Source: Stutzerimonas stutzeri | GTDB taxonomy: Bacteria; Pseudomonadota; Gammaproteobacteria; Pseudomonadales; Pseudomonadaceae | Assembly (NCBI RefSeq): GCF_019090095.1 | Contig: NZ_JAGQFP010000002.1 | Location: forward strand, 1,674,001-1,738,000 | DNA length: 64,000 bases | Direction of reading: 5' to 3' | Part shown: positions 34,171-46,327 of the stretch, in pieces | Layout: every line of letters begins with the position of its first letter | Position numbering within the stretch: position 1 is the stretch's first letter | Program-made: the position numbers and the translations under genes | Notes under the pieces: generated by a model | Seen by the model: the letters and a program-made list of their open reading frames with translations, nothing else | The model's database searches: none | What the model was told of the DNA's origin: nothing

Positions 34171-34296
34171 TACGAAAAGTGCCTGCGCTCGGTGATGCTG
34201 CGTTGAAATCACTCTCAGAACACTCATTTACAATCGTAAACCGCGCTTCTTCGAGCGTTTTCGCCTTGCCTGACCTTCGCTCGATGACTTTTCGTA
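34171..34296. mobile_element. 126-bp MITE-like intergenic repeat with terminal inverted repeats
   Basis: The perfect 10-bp inverted repeats TACGAAAAGT (34171-34180) and ACTTTTCGTA (34287-34296) bound a non-coding segment. It has internal small stems (TTTAC-AATC-GTAAA around 34230; CGCT-TCTTCGA-GCG) and a direct echo GCGCTCGGTGAT / TCGCTCGATGAC near the two ends. It sits 19 bp from the GNAT start and 6 bp from the SNF2 gene end. From memory, similar CGAAAA...TTTTCG-ended elements are dispersed in several Pseudomonas genomes; that recollection is unverified. No other copy was noticed in this window. Confidence 0.6.
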
Positions 34297-34302
34297 CAGA
34301 GC

Positions 34303-37300
34303 CTAGGGCAGCGGAGCGAACAGCGCGTCGATATCGGCAGGATCCAATTGCCAGCCGGCGGAGTTCCCGGCATCCAGAATGCCCGCCGCCAGTTCCGCCT
34401 TGCGGCGTTGCAGCTGTTGAATCTTTTCCTCGACCGTATCGCGGGCGATCAGCTTGTAGACGAACACCGGCTTGTCCTGGCCGATGCGATGGGCGCGGTC
34501 AGTCGCCTGGTTTTCCGCCGCGGGGTTCCACCAGGGGTCGTAGTGGATCACAGTATCGGCGGCGGTCAGGTTCAGGCCGGTGCCGCCGGCCTTGAGACTG
34601 ATCAGGAACAGCGACACGTCGCCATTCTGAAAACGCCGGACCGGGGTACGCCGGTCCTGGGTGTCGCCGGTGATCTGCACGTAGTCGATGGCATGGGCAC
34701 GCAACTCCTCTTCGATCAGCGCCAGCATCGAGGTGAACTGGGAGAACAGCAGGATGCGGCGACCCTCGGCCAGCTGCTCGGTGAGCATCTGCATCAGGCT
34801 ATCGAGCTTGCCCGAGGTGCTGCCGCGTGCGGGCTTGGTCAGGTCTTCCTTGACCAGGCGCAGGTCGCAGCACACCTGGCGCAGCTTGAGTAGCGCGTCG
34901 AGGATGACGATCTGGCTGCGCGCCAGGCCCTTGCTGTCGATTTCCGCGCGAACCCGGCTGTCCATGGCGAGCCGTACGGTTTCGTAGAAATCACGCTGGG
35001 CCGGGCTCAGCTCGACCCAATGGAGCATTTCGGTCTTGGCCGGCAGCTCGCGGGCCACCTGCTCCTTGCGACGTCTGAGCAGGAACGGCTTGATGCGGGC
35101 GGTGAGATGCTGCAAGCGGTCGCTGTCGCCGTTCTTCTCGATCGGGGTCCGGTACTCGCGGGTGAAGCGCTTGGCGTCGCCCAGCCAGCCGGGCATGAGG
35201 AAGTGGAACAGCGACCAGAGTTCGCCCAGGTGATTTTCCAGCGGCGTACCGGTCAGGCACAGGCGCTGACGAGCGTTCAGCCGCCCGGCTGCCTGGGCCG
35301 CCTTGCTGCGGGCATTCTTGATGTTCTGCGCTTCGTCGAGGACCAGGACGTGCAACGGTGTGTCCGCGAGCCGTTCGATGTCGCGGGGCAGCAGGGCGTA
35401 GGTGGTCAGCAGCACGTCGTATTCCTCGAGACGCTCGAATTGCTGCTGGCGCGCCGAGCCGTGCAGGGTAGCGACCTTCAGGGTTGGGGCGAACCGCTCG
35501 GCTTCGTCCTGCCAGTTGGGAATCAGGCTGGTCGGCATGACCACCAGCGAAGGTCGATCCATGCGCCCCGATTCCTTCTCCACCAGCAGGTGGGCGAGGG
35601 TTTGCAGTGTCTTGCCCAGGCCCATGTCATCGCCCAGCACGCCGCCGACGCCGAGCGAACGCAGTGTCTGCATCCAGCGCAGGCCGTCCAGCTGGTAGGG
35701 GCGCAGTTCGGCATTCAGGCTGCTCGGCAGCGTGACGGCCTGTTGCCGATAGTTTCGTAGCCGCTGGGCGAAATCGCGCAGGTGCTCGCCGCCATGCCAC
35801 TGCATCTCCAGCGAATCGAGTTGCGCCAGCCGGGCCGCATCGGCGTGTTCCAGGCGCAGTGGCTCCGCGCCCGACTGCTCGCGCAGGTAGAGCTCGGAGA
35901 GCGTGGCGAGGATGGGTTTCAGACGCCCGAAGGGCAGCAGGACTTGCAGCGGCGCCTCGTCACCGGCGCGACCTTTGTCGAGCTGGACGCGCAGGGTCTC
36001 GTCGTCGCCGCGCTGCGCCAGCGCCTGAGGCGATAGCAGCGCCGGGCTGCGCCGGATCAGCCCGAGCAGGACCGGCAGGAGGCTGATTCGCTCGCCTTCG
36101 ACGATGATGCCCAGCTCCAGATCGAACCAGCTGCCTTCGGCGGCTTCGTCCAGTTCGACATACCAGGCGTCGACCGGCGTCAGGTCGTAGGCGAAGCCGG
36201 GCTGCAGAACGATCTGCCAGCCTTGCTCACGGAGTTGCGGCAATTGCGTCTGGGTGAAATGCAGCCAGGCCGCCTCGTTGGGCAGCTCGAACATCTCCGC
36301 TGAGTCCTTGGGCAAGGCCTGGCTCTGGCGCAGCGCCGGGCGAAAGCCCAGCTGTTTCATCTGCTGGCGCAGTGTCTGTTCGGCCTCCGGCCGCCGCGCC
36401 ATGCTCAGCACGCGGGTGCCCTCGGTCTGCCGTACACGCTCGCCGGCCTTGGCCTTGCCGTGTACCGGGGTCGTGCCATAGACGAAGCTGAGGCCGGCGC
36501 GGTGCTGGTACTCGCCGACCATGCGGCCGCTGCCCGGTTGGTAGTTGACCGAATGGTGGCTGCCCAGGGCCAGCCTTGCGATGGGCAGGATGTCATCGAC
36601 CTCGCGCTGCTCGGGCTTGGCCGGCGCCGGCAGCTGAGGGGCGATCTCGTGCAGCGTCAGGCTGAACAGCGCCGCCTGGGCCGAGGGGACCGCCGGCGCG
36701 TCGAGCAGGTGGCGCGCCAAGGGCGCCGGCAGGCCATGGTCGACCAGGCCGATCTCGTTCTGCGCGTCGTCGAGGTAATACAGCGGGTTCACACCCGTCA
36801 GTAAGGCGGCGGGTTGGTCCGCCATGTCCAGGCTGGGCTGAAAGGAGCCATCGGGTTGCTGGCTCCAGTTGAATCGTGCCCGCCGGCTTCGGCCTGGCTG
36901 CAGCGGTGGCCTGTTCCAGGCGAGGAACGCACGGCCCGTGTCCAGAACCAGGCGCAGTGTCTCGCCGCCGTTTTCTCCACTGAGCATGAAGCCGCTGCCG
37001 GACGCCCGGCTCAGGGCGACGAGCGCTGCAATGCGCAGGTCCAGCGGCTGCATGAAGCCCGGCTGGCGAAAGCTGGCCTCACGAAAACCGTAGTAGGGCT
37101 GTCGCTCACCGCAGCTGCCATCCTTGTGCAGGCGCACCCGGTAGACCTCGAGCTGCACATCCGCGGACAACCGGTAATGAACGCACCAGCCCTGGCTTGC
37201 CTGCTGCTCGTCGCTCAGCGCTTGCGGCAGCTGCGACAGCCAGCGCTCCAGCGTTCCGGTGAAGCCGCTGCTGGTCTGATCGTCTGACGGAAGCGGCTCG

Positions 37301-37581
37301 GCCTGTTGCTCCAGGGTCAGGATGAGCGCCACGCAGTGCTTGCAGTTGATGCCGACCGGGCAGCTGCATACGCAACTCAGCCTGCCGTCGCGAGAAAGTT
37401 GCAGCGACTGTCGGTACAGACTGCCGCCCGAGCCGCGGCAGGTGGACTCCGCGAAGCGCGCGTCCTGACGCAGTACGCTGATGCGCTGCTCAGCGGCGTA
37501 CTGCTGCCCCCGGGTCAGTGCGTTCTCGGAGAACGGCAGTCGCCAGGCATCGGGCAACCCGTGCGCGAAGCTAGCAGGCAT
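34303..37581 (-). CDS. SNF2-family helicase with N-terminal SWIM zinc finger
   Basis: 1092 aa. SWIM zinc-binding motif CVCSCPVGINCKHC at about residue 70-85, a long middle region of unknown function, then the SNF2 ATPase: GDDMGLGKTLQT (motif I), VVMPTSLIPNW (Ia), VLDEAQNIKN (DEAQ, motif II), LTGTPLENHLGELWSLFHFL (III), ITGDTQDRRT, and the C-terminal ...LNLTAADTVIHYDPWWNPAAENQATDRAHRIGQ (motifs V-VI). It is an ATP-driven DNA translocase expected to move or displace DNA-bound protein. It lies just downstream of mfd (45 bp) on the same strand. ATG 37581 chosen; a GTG at 37593 is possible and neither has a clear ribosome site. Confidence 0.92.
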   Translation of the reverse strand: MPASFAHGLPDAWRLPFSENALTRGQQYAAEQRISVLRQDARFAESTCRGSGGSLYRQSLQLSRDGRLSCVCSCPVGINCKHCVALILTLEQQAEPLPSDDQTSSGFTGTLERWLSQLPQALSDEQQASQGWCVHYRLSADVQLEVYRVRLHKDGSCGERQPYYGFREASFRQPGFMQPLDLRIAALVALSRASGSGFMLSGENGGETLRLVLDTGRAFLAWNRPPLQPGRSRRARFNWSQQPDGSFQPSLDMADQPAALLTGVNPLYYLDDAQNEIGLVDHGLPAPLARHLLDAPAVPSAQAALFSLTLHEIAPQLPAPAKPEQREVDDILPIARLALGSHHSVNYQPGSGRMVGEYQHRAGLSFVYGTTPVHGKAKAGERVRQTEGTRVLSMARRPEAEQTLRQQMKQLGFRPALRQSQALPKDSAEMFELPNEAAWLHFTQTQLPQLREQGWQIVLQPGFAYDLTPVDAWYVELDEAAEGSWFDLELGIIVEGERISLLPVLLGLIRRSPALLSPQALAQRGDDETLRVQLDKGRAGDEAPLQVLLPFGRLKPILATLSELYLREQSGAEPLRLEHADAARLAQLDSLEMQWHGGEHLRDFAQRLRNYRQQAVTLPSSLNAELRPYQLDGLRWMQTLRSLGVGGVLGDDMGLGKTLQTLAHLLVEKESGRMDRPSLVVMPTSLIPNWQDEAERFAPTLKVATLHGSARQQQFERLEEYDVLLTTYALLPRDIERLADTPLHVLVLDEAQNIKNARSKAAQAAGRLNARQRLCLTGTPLENHLGELWSLFHFLMPGWLGDAKRFTREYRTPIEKNGDSDRLQHLTARIKPFLLRRRKEQVARELPAKTEMLHWVELSPAQRDFYETVRLAMDSRVRAEIDSKGLARSQIVILDALLKLRQVCCDLRLVKEDLTKPARGSTSGKLDSLMQMLTEQLAEGRRILLFSQFTSMLALIEEELRAHAIDYVQITGDTQDRRTPVRRFQNGDVSLFLISLKAGGTGLNLTAADTVIHYDPWWNPAAENQATDRAHRIGQDKPVFVYKLIARDTVEEKIQQLQRRKAELAAGILDAGNSAGWQLDPADIDALFAPLP

Positions 37582-37626
37582 CGTTCGGCGCACCGAACCG
37601 CGTGAGCGAGCGAGTCGAAGCCATGC

Positions 37627-40600
37627 TTACGGCTTGCCCGAAGACAAGCGCTCCAACAAGGCTTCGAGGGTATTGAAACGCTCCTCCGGTCGCTCCATCG
37701 GCACCTGGAACTTGAACACTGTCGCGCCTTCGAACTTGTAGCGCTTGGGCTGGCTCTGGATCAGCTTGATCAACACCATCGGGTCGACCTTGGTGTCGGC
37801 GGCAAACTCGATCCGACCGCCTTGTGGACCGGCGTCGATCTTGGTGATACCGAGCTGCTCGGCGTGCAGTTTCAACAGCGTCAGGCGGACCAGGTTCTTG
37901 GTCGGCTCAGGCAGCAGGCCGAAGCGGTCGATCATTTCGACCTGCAGCTCCTTGAGGCCGTCTTCGTCGGTCGCGTTGGCAATGCGTTTGTAGAGAATCA
38001 AGCGTGCGTGCACGTCCGGCAGGTAATCCTCGGGGATCAGCGCCGGCAGCCGCAGGTTGATCTCCGGGCCGCCGCCCAGCGGTTGGTCGAGGTTCGGCTG
38101 TTCGCCTTTCTGGATCGCCTTGACCGCACGCTCGAGCATTTCCATGTACAGCGTGAAGCCGACCGCCTGGATCTGGCCGCTCTGGCCATCGCCCAGCAGC
38201 TCGCCCGCACCGCGGATTTCCAGATCGTGGGTGGCCAGCACGAAGCCCGCGCCCAGATCCTGCGCATTGGCAATGGCTTCCAGACGCTTCTGTGCGTCGT
38301 CGGTCATCGCTTTGCGCGGCGGCGTCAGCAGATAGGCATAGGCCTGGTGGTGACTGCGCCCGACGCGGCCGCGCAGTTGGTGGAGCTGCGCCAGGCCGAA
38401 CTTGTCGGCGCGTTCGATGATGATGGTGTTGGCGCTCGGCACGTCGATGCCGGTCTCGATGATGGTCGAGGCCACCAGCACGTTGAAGCGCTTGTGATAG
38501 AAGTCGCCCATCACCTGTTCGAGCTCGCGTTCGCGCATCTGCCCGTGGCCGACGCCAATCCGCGCCTCCGGCACCAGGGCAGCGATATCGGCGGCGCATT
38601 TCTCGATGGTCTTGACGTCGTTGTGCAGGTAGTAGACCTGGCCGCCGCGCAACAGCTCGCGCAGCAGCGCCTCCTTGATCACCGCGTCCTGCTGCTCCAT
38701 CACGAAGGTGCGCACCGACAACCGGCGCGCCGGGGGCGTGGCGATGATCGACAGGTCGCGCATGCCGGCGACGGCCATGTTCAGGGTGCGCGGAATCGGC
38801 GTGGCGGTAAGGGTGAGAATGTCGACTTCGCTGCGCAGCGCCTTGAGCTGTTCTTTCTGGCGCACGCCGAAGCGGTGTTCCTCGTCGATGATCACCAGGC
38901 CCAGGTTGGTGAACTTGACGTCGTCCTGCAGCAGCTTGTGCGTGCCGATGAGGATGTCCACTTTGCCTTCGGCCAGCTCTTGCACCGCGCCCTGGATTTC
39001 CTTGGCCGACTTGAAGCGGCTCATCACCTCGACGCGCACCGGCCAATCGGCGAAGCGGTCGCGGAAACTGTTGTAGTGCTGCTGGGCAAGCAGGGTGGTG
39101 GGCACCAGCACGGCGACCTGCTTGCCGCTGTGCACAGCGATGAAGGCGGCGCGCATGGCCACCTCGGTCTTGCCGAAGCCCACGTCGCCGCAGATCAGGC
39201 GATCCATGGGTTTGGCCGCCAGCATGTCGCTGCGCACGGCCTCGATGGCCGCTTGCTGGTCCGGCGTCTCCTCGAAGGGGAAGCCGGCGCTGAAGGTTTC
39301 GTAGTCGACCTGGGGATCGGCGAAGGCATGGCCTTCGCGCGCGGCGCGGCGCGCATAGATGTCGAGCAACTCGGCCGCCACGTCGCGGACCTGCTCGGCA
39401 GCCTTGCGCTTGGCCTTTTGCCAGGTTTCCGAACCCAGGCGGTGGAGCGGGGCCAGGGCGTCGTCGCTTCCGGTATAGCGGGCGATGAGATGCAGGCTGG
39501 AAACCGGTACGTAGAGCTTGGCTTCCTCGGCGTACTGCAGCATGAGGAATTCGGCGGCCTGGCCTTCGATTTCCAGCGTGACCAGGCCCTGATAACGACC
39601 CACGCCGTGGTCGATATGCACCACCGGCGCGCCTTCGCGCAGCTCGGTGAGGTTCTTGATGACGTTCTCGCCGGCGTCGCGGGTCTTCTCGCGGCGACGG
39701 CGTTGCATGATGCGCTGGCCGAACAACGGGCTTTCGGCGATCAGCGCCACGTCCTGCAACAGCAAGCCGTCGTCGAGCGGTGCGATGGTGATCGCCAGCC
39801 GTTCCTTGCTGTCGACGAACTCCGACCACCCGCCGACCTCCTGCGGCCGCAACTTCAAGCGCGCCAGTAGCTCCAGCAACACCTCGCGACGGCCGGCCGA
39901 TTCGGCGGTGAACAGCACACGGCCGGAGAATTCATCCAGGAAGCGCCGCAGTGCGCCCAGGGGTTCGCTGGCCTTGGCGTCGATGGCCAGTTCCGGGAAA
40001 CGGCTGGCCGGGAATCGCTCGCGGCCGATTCCGGTCTCGACGTCGTCCTGGCTGACCACCACCCGTGGCCAGGTTTTCAGATGAGTGAAACAATCCTCCA
40101 CCGGCATGAACAGTTCGGCCGGCGGCAGCAGGGGCCGCTCGGGATCGACGCGGCGATCTTCGTAGCGGTTGCGCACGTCCTTCCAGAAGTGCTCGGCGGC
40201 CTGCTCGATGCCGGGCATGGAGAACACCTGGGTGTCTTCGGGCAGATAATCGAAGAGCGTGGAGGTCTCGTCGAAGAACAGCGGCAGGTAGTACTCGATA
40301 CCGGCCGGCGTAATGCCGGTGGACAGGTCCTGATAGATCGGGCAGCGGCGGAAGTCGACATCGAAGCGTTCCCGGAAGCGCGCCCGGAAGCCGGTGACCG
40401 ACTCCTTGCGGACCGGAAATTCGCGCGCCGGCAACAGGCGGATCGACTCGACCTTGTCGATCGAGCGCTGATTCTCCGGATCGAACGTACGCAGCGTTTC
40501 GATCTCGTCATCGAACAGGTCGATGCGGTAGGGCAGAGCACTGCCCATCGGGAACAGGTCGATCAACGCGCCGCGCACGGCGAACTCGCCGTGCTCGTAA

Positions 40601-41067
40601 ACTGTATCGACGCAGCGGTAGCCGGCCGCTTCCAGCCGTGTGCGCATCTGTTCGACGTCGAGCTTCTGGCCAATGTCGAGCACCAGGCTCGAACCGAGCA
40701 GAAAGCGCTTCGGTGCCAGTCGGTGTAGCGCCGTGGTGATGGGGACTACCAGAACGCCATGGGTCAGCTCGGGCAGCCGATAGAGCGCTGCGATTCGTTG
40801 CGAAATGATGTCCTGGTGCGGCGAAAAAACGTCGTAGGGCAGGGTTTCCCAGTCGGGGAAGTGCAGCACCGGCAATTCGGGCGCAAAAAACGCGAGCTCG
40901 TCCTGCAAGCGCTCGGCGCTCTGGCTGTCGGCCGTAAGAAGAAGAGTGAATCGCTCTGCGTTGCTGGCCGCTTCGGCGATTGCCAGGCTCAGCGCGGCTC
41001 CAGGAAGGTTGCCCCAGGTTTGCTTGCCGCTGGCGGCAGGCAGGGGCGGAAGGCGCAATACGGACAC
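37627..41067 (-). CDS. mfd: transcription-repair coupling factor Mfd
   Basis: 1146 aa, GTG start at 41067, normal Mfd length. N-terminal UvrB-like region with VLHFPDWETLPYDVFSPHQD, then the RNA-polymerase-interacting region containing HIDHGVGRYQGLVTLEI and the translocase: GDVGFGKTEVAMRAAF (Walker A), IIDEEHRFGVRQKEQLK (DEEH), TLTATPIPRTLNMA, then STIIETGIDVPSANTI and QLHQLRGRVGRSHHQAYAYL. The TRCF C-terminal domain follows (about 1000-1110). It pushes stalled RNA polymerase off lesions and recruits UvrA. Upstream of the divergent gap gene with a 158-bp shared gap. Confidence 0.97.
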   Translation of the reverse strand: MSVLRLPPLPAASGKQTWGNLPGAALSLAIAEAASNAERFTLLLTADSQSAERLQDELAFFAPELPVLHFPDWETLPYDVFSPHQDIISQRIAALYRLPELTHGVLVVPITTALHRLAPKRFLLGSSLVLDIGQKLDVEQMRTRLEAAGYRCVDTVYEHGEFAVRGALIDLFPMGSALPYRIDLFDDEIETLRTFDPENQRSIDKVESIRLLPAREFPVRKESVTGFRARFRERFDVDFRRCPIYQDLSTGITPAGIEYYLPLFFDETSTLFDYLPEDTQVFSMPGIEQAAEHFWKDVRNRYEDRRVDPERPLLPPAELFMPVEDCFTHLKTWPRVVVSQDDVETGIGRERFPASRFPELAIDAKASEPLGALRRFLDEFSGRVLFTAESAGRREVLLELLARLKLRPQEVGGWSEFVDSKERLAITIAPLDDGLLLQDVALIAESPLFGQRIMQRRRREKTRDAGENVIKNLTELREGAPVVHIDHGVGRYQGLVTLEIEGQAAEFLMLQYAEEAKLYVPVSSLHLIARYTGSDDALAPLHRLGSETWQKAKRKAAEQVRDVAAELLDIYARRAAREGHAFADPQVDYETFSAGFPFEETPDQQAAIEAVRSDMLAAKPMDRLICGDVGFGKTEVAMRAAFIAVHSGKQVAVLVPTTLLAQQHYNSFRDRFADWPVRVEVMSRFKSAKEIQGAVQELAEGKVDILIGTHKLLQDDVKFTNLGLVIIDEEHRFGVRQKEQLKALRSEVDILTLTATPIPRTLNMAVAGMRDLSIIATPPARRLSVRTFVMEQQDAVIKEALLRELLRGGQVYYLHNDVKTIEKCAADIAALVPEARIGVGHGQMRERELEQVMGDFYHKRFNVLVASTIIETGIDVPSANTIIIERADKFGLAQLHQLRGRVGRSHHQAYAYLLTPPRKAMTDDAQKRLEAIANAQDLGAGFVLATHDLEIRGAGELLGDGQSGQIQAVGFTLYMEMLERAVKAIQKGEQPNLDQPLGGGPEINLRLPALIPEDYLPDVHARLILYKRIANATDEDGLKELQVEMIDRFGLLPEPTKNLVRLTLLKLHAEQLGITKIDAGPQGGRIEFAADTKVDPMVLIKLIQSQPKRYKFEGATVFKFQVPMERPEERFNTLEALLERLSSGKP

Positions 41068-41153
41068 GAGTGGGCGTGGCTCCGGTCGAAAAAATGGACC
41101 GCCCGGATTGTAACTATCCGCGCGGCGCGCTGTCAGTGTTTCCGCTGCACAGA

Positions 41154-41182
41154 TTGCCGGGGCTAGGGTGCGCCGGCATAAT
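41154..41182 (+). promoter_or_regulatory. predicted sigma-70 promoter of gap
   Basis: TTGCCG (41154-41159) and CATAAT (41177-41182) with a 17-bp spacer, predicting a start near 41189 and a 37-nt leader before the GTG start of gap. Confidence 0.65.
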
Positions 41183-41225
41183 GTAGCCCTTTTTATCAGC
41201 CCCTACATGTTGGAAGGAACTGCCC

Positions 41226-42677
41226 GTGACTCAGAAGCCCGACCAGTGTCTTGGTGAATGGATTGATCGAGAAGCCCTCGCCGAAGCGATGATTCCGCTG
41301 ATTGGTCAGCTGTATCGTAACAACAACGTGGTGACTTCCATCTATGGCCGCGGTCTGATCAATCGCTCGGTCATCGCATTGCTCAAGGCACATCGATTCG
41401 CTCGTCACCGCCAGGCTGACGAGGCCGAACTCAGCGTCAATGAAACCCATCAGATCCTGACCACCATGGCCGACATGAACCTGGGCGCGGCGTCCGTCGA
41501 CCTGGGCAAGCTCGTGGGCAAGTTCAAGGCCGAGGGTAACGGTCGCAGCCTCGACCAGTTCGTCCGTGACGAACTGGCCGAAGTTGCCGACAAGCGCAAC
41601 ACCACCGGCGTGCACAAGGGCACCGACGTGGTGCTTTATGGCTTCGGTCGCATCGGCCGGTTGCTGGCGCGCATCCTGATCGAAAAGACCGGTGGTGGCG
41701 ATGGTCTGCGTCTGCGCGCGATCGTCGTGCGCAAGGGCGCCGACAACGATCTGGTCAAGCGTGCCAGCCTGCTGCGCCGCGACTCGGTGCATGGTCCGTT
41801 CGACGGCACCATTCATATCGATGCCGAGAACAACACCATCACCGCCAACGGCAACCTGATCCAGGTGATCTATTCCAACGATCCGTCGTCGGTGGACTAC
41901 ACCCAGTACGGAATCGAAAACGCGCTGCTGGTCGACAACACCGGTAAGTGGCGTGATGCCGAGGGTCTCAGCCAGCACCTCAAGTGCCCGGGCGTTGCCC
42001 GCGTGGTCCTGACCGCGCCAGGCAAAGGCGAGCTGAAGAACATCGTGCATGGCATCAACCATGGCGACATTACCGCCGATGACAAGATCATCTCTGCGGC
42101 GTCCTGCACCACCAACGCGATCGTCCCAGTGCTCAAGGCGGTCAATGACCAGTACGGCATCGTCAACGGTCACGTGGAGACGGTGCATTCCTACACCAAC
42201 GACCAGAACCTGATCGACAACTTCCACAAGGGCAGCCGCCGTGGACGTAGCGCGGCGCTGAACATGGTCATCACCGAGACGGGGGCGGCGACCGCTGCGG
42301 CCAAGGCACTGCCGGTGCTCAAGGGCAAACTGACCGGTAACGCCATCCGCGTTCCGACGCCCAACGTGTCCATGGCCATCCTGAACCTGAACCTGGAGAA
42401 GGCCACCACGCGGGAGGAGATCAACGAGTACCTGCGCCAGATGGCCATGCATTCGGATCTGCAGAAGCAGATCGACTTCGTCAATTCCCAGGAAGTTGTT
42501 TCCAGTGATTTCGTTGGCTCGCGCCATGCGGGCGTAGTCGATGCCGAAGCCACCATCTGTAGCGATAACCGCGTCGTCCTCTACGTCTGGTACGACAACG
42601 AATTCGGTTACAGCTGCCAGGTCGTTCGCGTGATGGAAGACATGGCCGGAGTCAATCCGCCCGCCTTCCCGCACTGA
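41226..42677 (+). CDS. gap: glyceraldehyde-3-phosphate dehydrogenase, long N-extended form
   Basis: 483 aa, GTG start with GGAAGGAACTGCCC before it. The first ~125 residues are an extension beyond the ~335-aa standard enzyme. The NAD-binding motif VVLYGFGRIGRLLARIL follows near 133-150, catalytic Cys294 lies in SAASCTTNAI, and the C-terminal WYDNEFGYSCQVVR is canonical. It oxidises glyceraldehyde-3-phosphate with phosphate to 1,3-bisphosphoglycerate (or the reverse for gluconeogenesis). The same extended type occurs in P. aeruginosa next to mfd, as I recall. Divergent from mfd; a perfect terminator follows. Confidence 0.95.
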   Translation: MTQKPDQCLGEWIDREALAEAMIPLIGQLYRNNNVVTSIYGRGLINRSVIALLKAHRFARHRQADEAELSVNETHQILTTMADMNLGAASVDLGKLVGKFKAEGNGRSLDQFVRDELAEVADKRNTTGVHKGTDVVLYGFGRIGRLLARILIEKTGGGDGLRLRAIVVRKGADNDLVKRASLLRRDSVHGPFDGTIHIDAENNTITANGNLIQVIYSNDPSSVDYTQYGIENALLVDNTGKWRDAEGLSQHLKCPGVARVVLTAPGKGELKNIVHGINHGDITADDKIISAASCTTNAIVPVLKAVNDQYGIVNGHVETVHSYTNDQNLIDNFHKGSRRGRSAALNMVITETGAATAAAKALPVLKGKLTGNAIRVPTPNVSMAILNLNLEKATTREEINEYLRQMAMHSDLQKQIDFVNSQEVVSSDFVGSRHAGVVDAEATICSDNRVVLYVWYDNEFGYSCQVVRVMEDMAGVNPPAFPH

Positions 42678-42694
42678 GGTATCCGGCCGTAAGC

Positions 42695-42719
42695 AAACGG
42701 GAGCCTAGGCTCCCGTTTT
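42695..42719 (+). terminator. gap terminator
   Basis: Perfect palindrome AAACGGGAGCC-TA-GGCTCCCGTTT followed by TG, with A-run and T-run flanks, 17 bp after the gap stop codon. Intrinsic terminator, usable on both strands. Confidence 0.88.
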
Positions 42720-42830
42720 GCATTCCAAGGGCTCGATTCGGCTCGAGCATCAGCGGCTTTTCCCTGGCTGCGTCAATAGTTGGCCGTTTGGCGGCGCTTG
42801 TCGTTAGTCAAAAAATTGAAAGACCTTGGG

Positions 42831-42860
42831 TGGTCAGTCAAGGGTCACGACCTCTATAAT
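42831..42860 (+). promoter_or_regulatory. predicted sigma-70 promoter of the nqr operon
   Basis: A consensus -10 TATAAT at 42855-42860 with TGGTCA (42831-42836) as a weak -35 at 18-bp spacing; start near 42867, leaving a leader of about 125 nt before nqrA. Region 42720-42830 holds nothing else I can name. Confidence 0.6.
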
Positions 42861-42892
42861 CGGGCGGATTTCTACCTGGGCCCGCGGCATAG

Positions 42893-44329
<1,437 letters not shown>

Positions 44330-44332
44330 GGA

Positions 44333-45536
<1,204 letters not shown>

Positions 45537-45544
<8 letters not shown>

Positions 45545-46325
45545 TCAAAAAGAATCCACCGTTCGCACGCTGGTTGTGGCCCTGCTGGTCTGCCTGGTCT
45601 GCTCGGTGTTCGTTGCGGGCGCGGCGGTCGCGCTACGTCCGACACAGCTGGAGAACCGCCAGCTGGATAAGCAGCGCAGCATCCTGGCGATCGCTGGGTT
45701 GGGTGAGGCGGGCATGTCCGCCAAGCAGGTAAAAGCGCTCTATAAGGAGCGTATCGTTGCCAAGCTGGTTGATCTGGAAACCGGTAAATACAGCGACGAG
45801 TTCGATCCGAATACCTTTGACCCTCTGGTTGCCGCCAAGGACCCGCAGCTGTCGCAAGCACTGCCGGGCGAGGAAGATATTGCCTCGATCAAGCGTCGCG
45901 AGCGCTACAGCGTCGTCTACACCGTCGAAGAAAATGGTCAGCTCGAGACGCTGATCATGCCGGTGCGTGGCTATGGTCTGTGGTCGACTCTCTATGGCTT
46001 CATGGCTGTCAAGGGCGACCTCAACACCGTCGAAGGGCTGGGTTTCTACCAGCATGGCGAGACCCCGGGTCTCGGCGGCGAAGTGGACAATCCCAAGTGG
46101 CGCGGCCTGTGGAAGGGTAAAGAGCTGTTCAGCGAGAACGGCAAACTGGCCATTCAGGTGGTCAAGGGCGGTGTCGATCCGCAGAGCCCGCGTGCCGACC
46201 ATCAGGTCGACGCTCTGGCCGGTGCGACCCTGACCAGCAACGGGGTGAACCACCTGCTGCACTTCTGGCTGGGCGAGAACGGATTCGGTCCATTTATCGC
46301 TAACCTGCGCGCTGGGGAGGCTTGA
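45537..46325 (+). CDS. nqrC: Na+-NQR subunit C
   Basis: 262 aa. One N-terminal membrane helix ([23 protein letters not shown], about 10-33), then a periplasmic domain. [36 protein letters not shown] and [21 protein letters not shown] contain the FMN-attachment threonine at about T231 in AGAT. ApbE, encoded three genes later, is the transferase for this site. ATG 45537 lies inside the end of nqrB (8-bp overlap). Confidence 0.97.
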
Positions 46326-46327
46326 CC

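Noticed and set aside
37822..39870. 682-aa plus-strand and 640-aa minus-strand alternative frames inside mfd
   Set aside because: Low-complexity Arg/Gln/Ala-rich translations in other frames of mfd; the mfd frame carries all the motifs.
41196..42674. 492-aa open frame on the minus strand opposite gap
   Set aside because: Fully antisense to a well-supported GAPDH; a shadow of high-GC codon bias with no recognisable domain.
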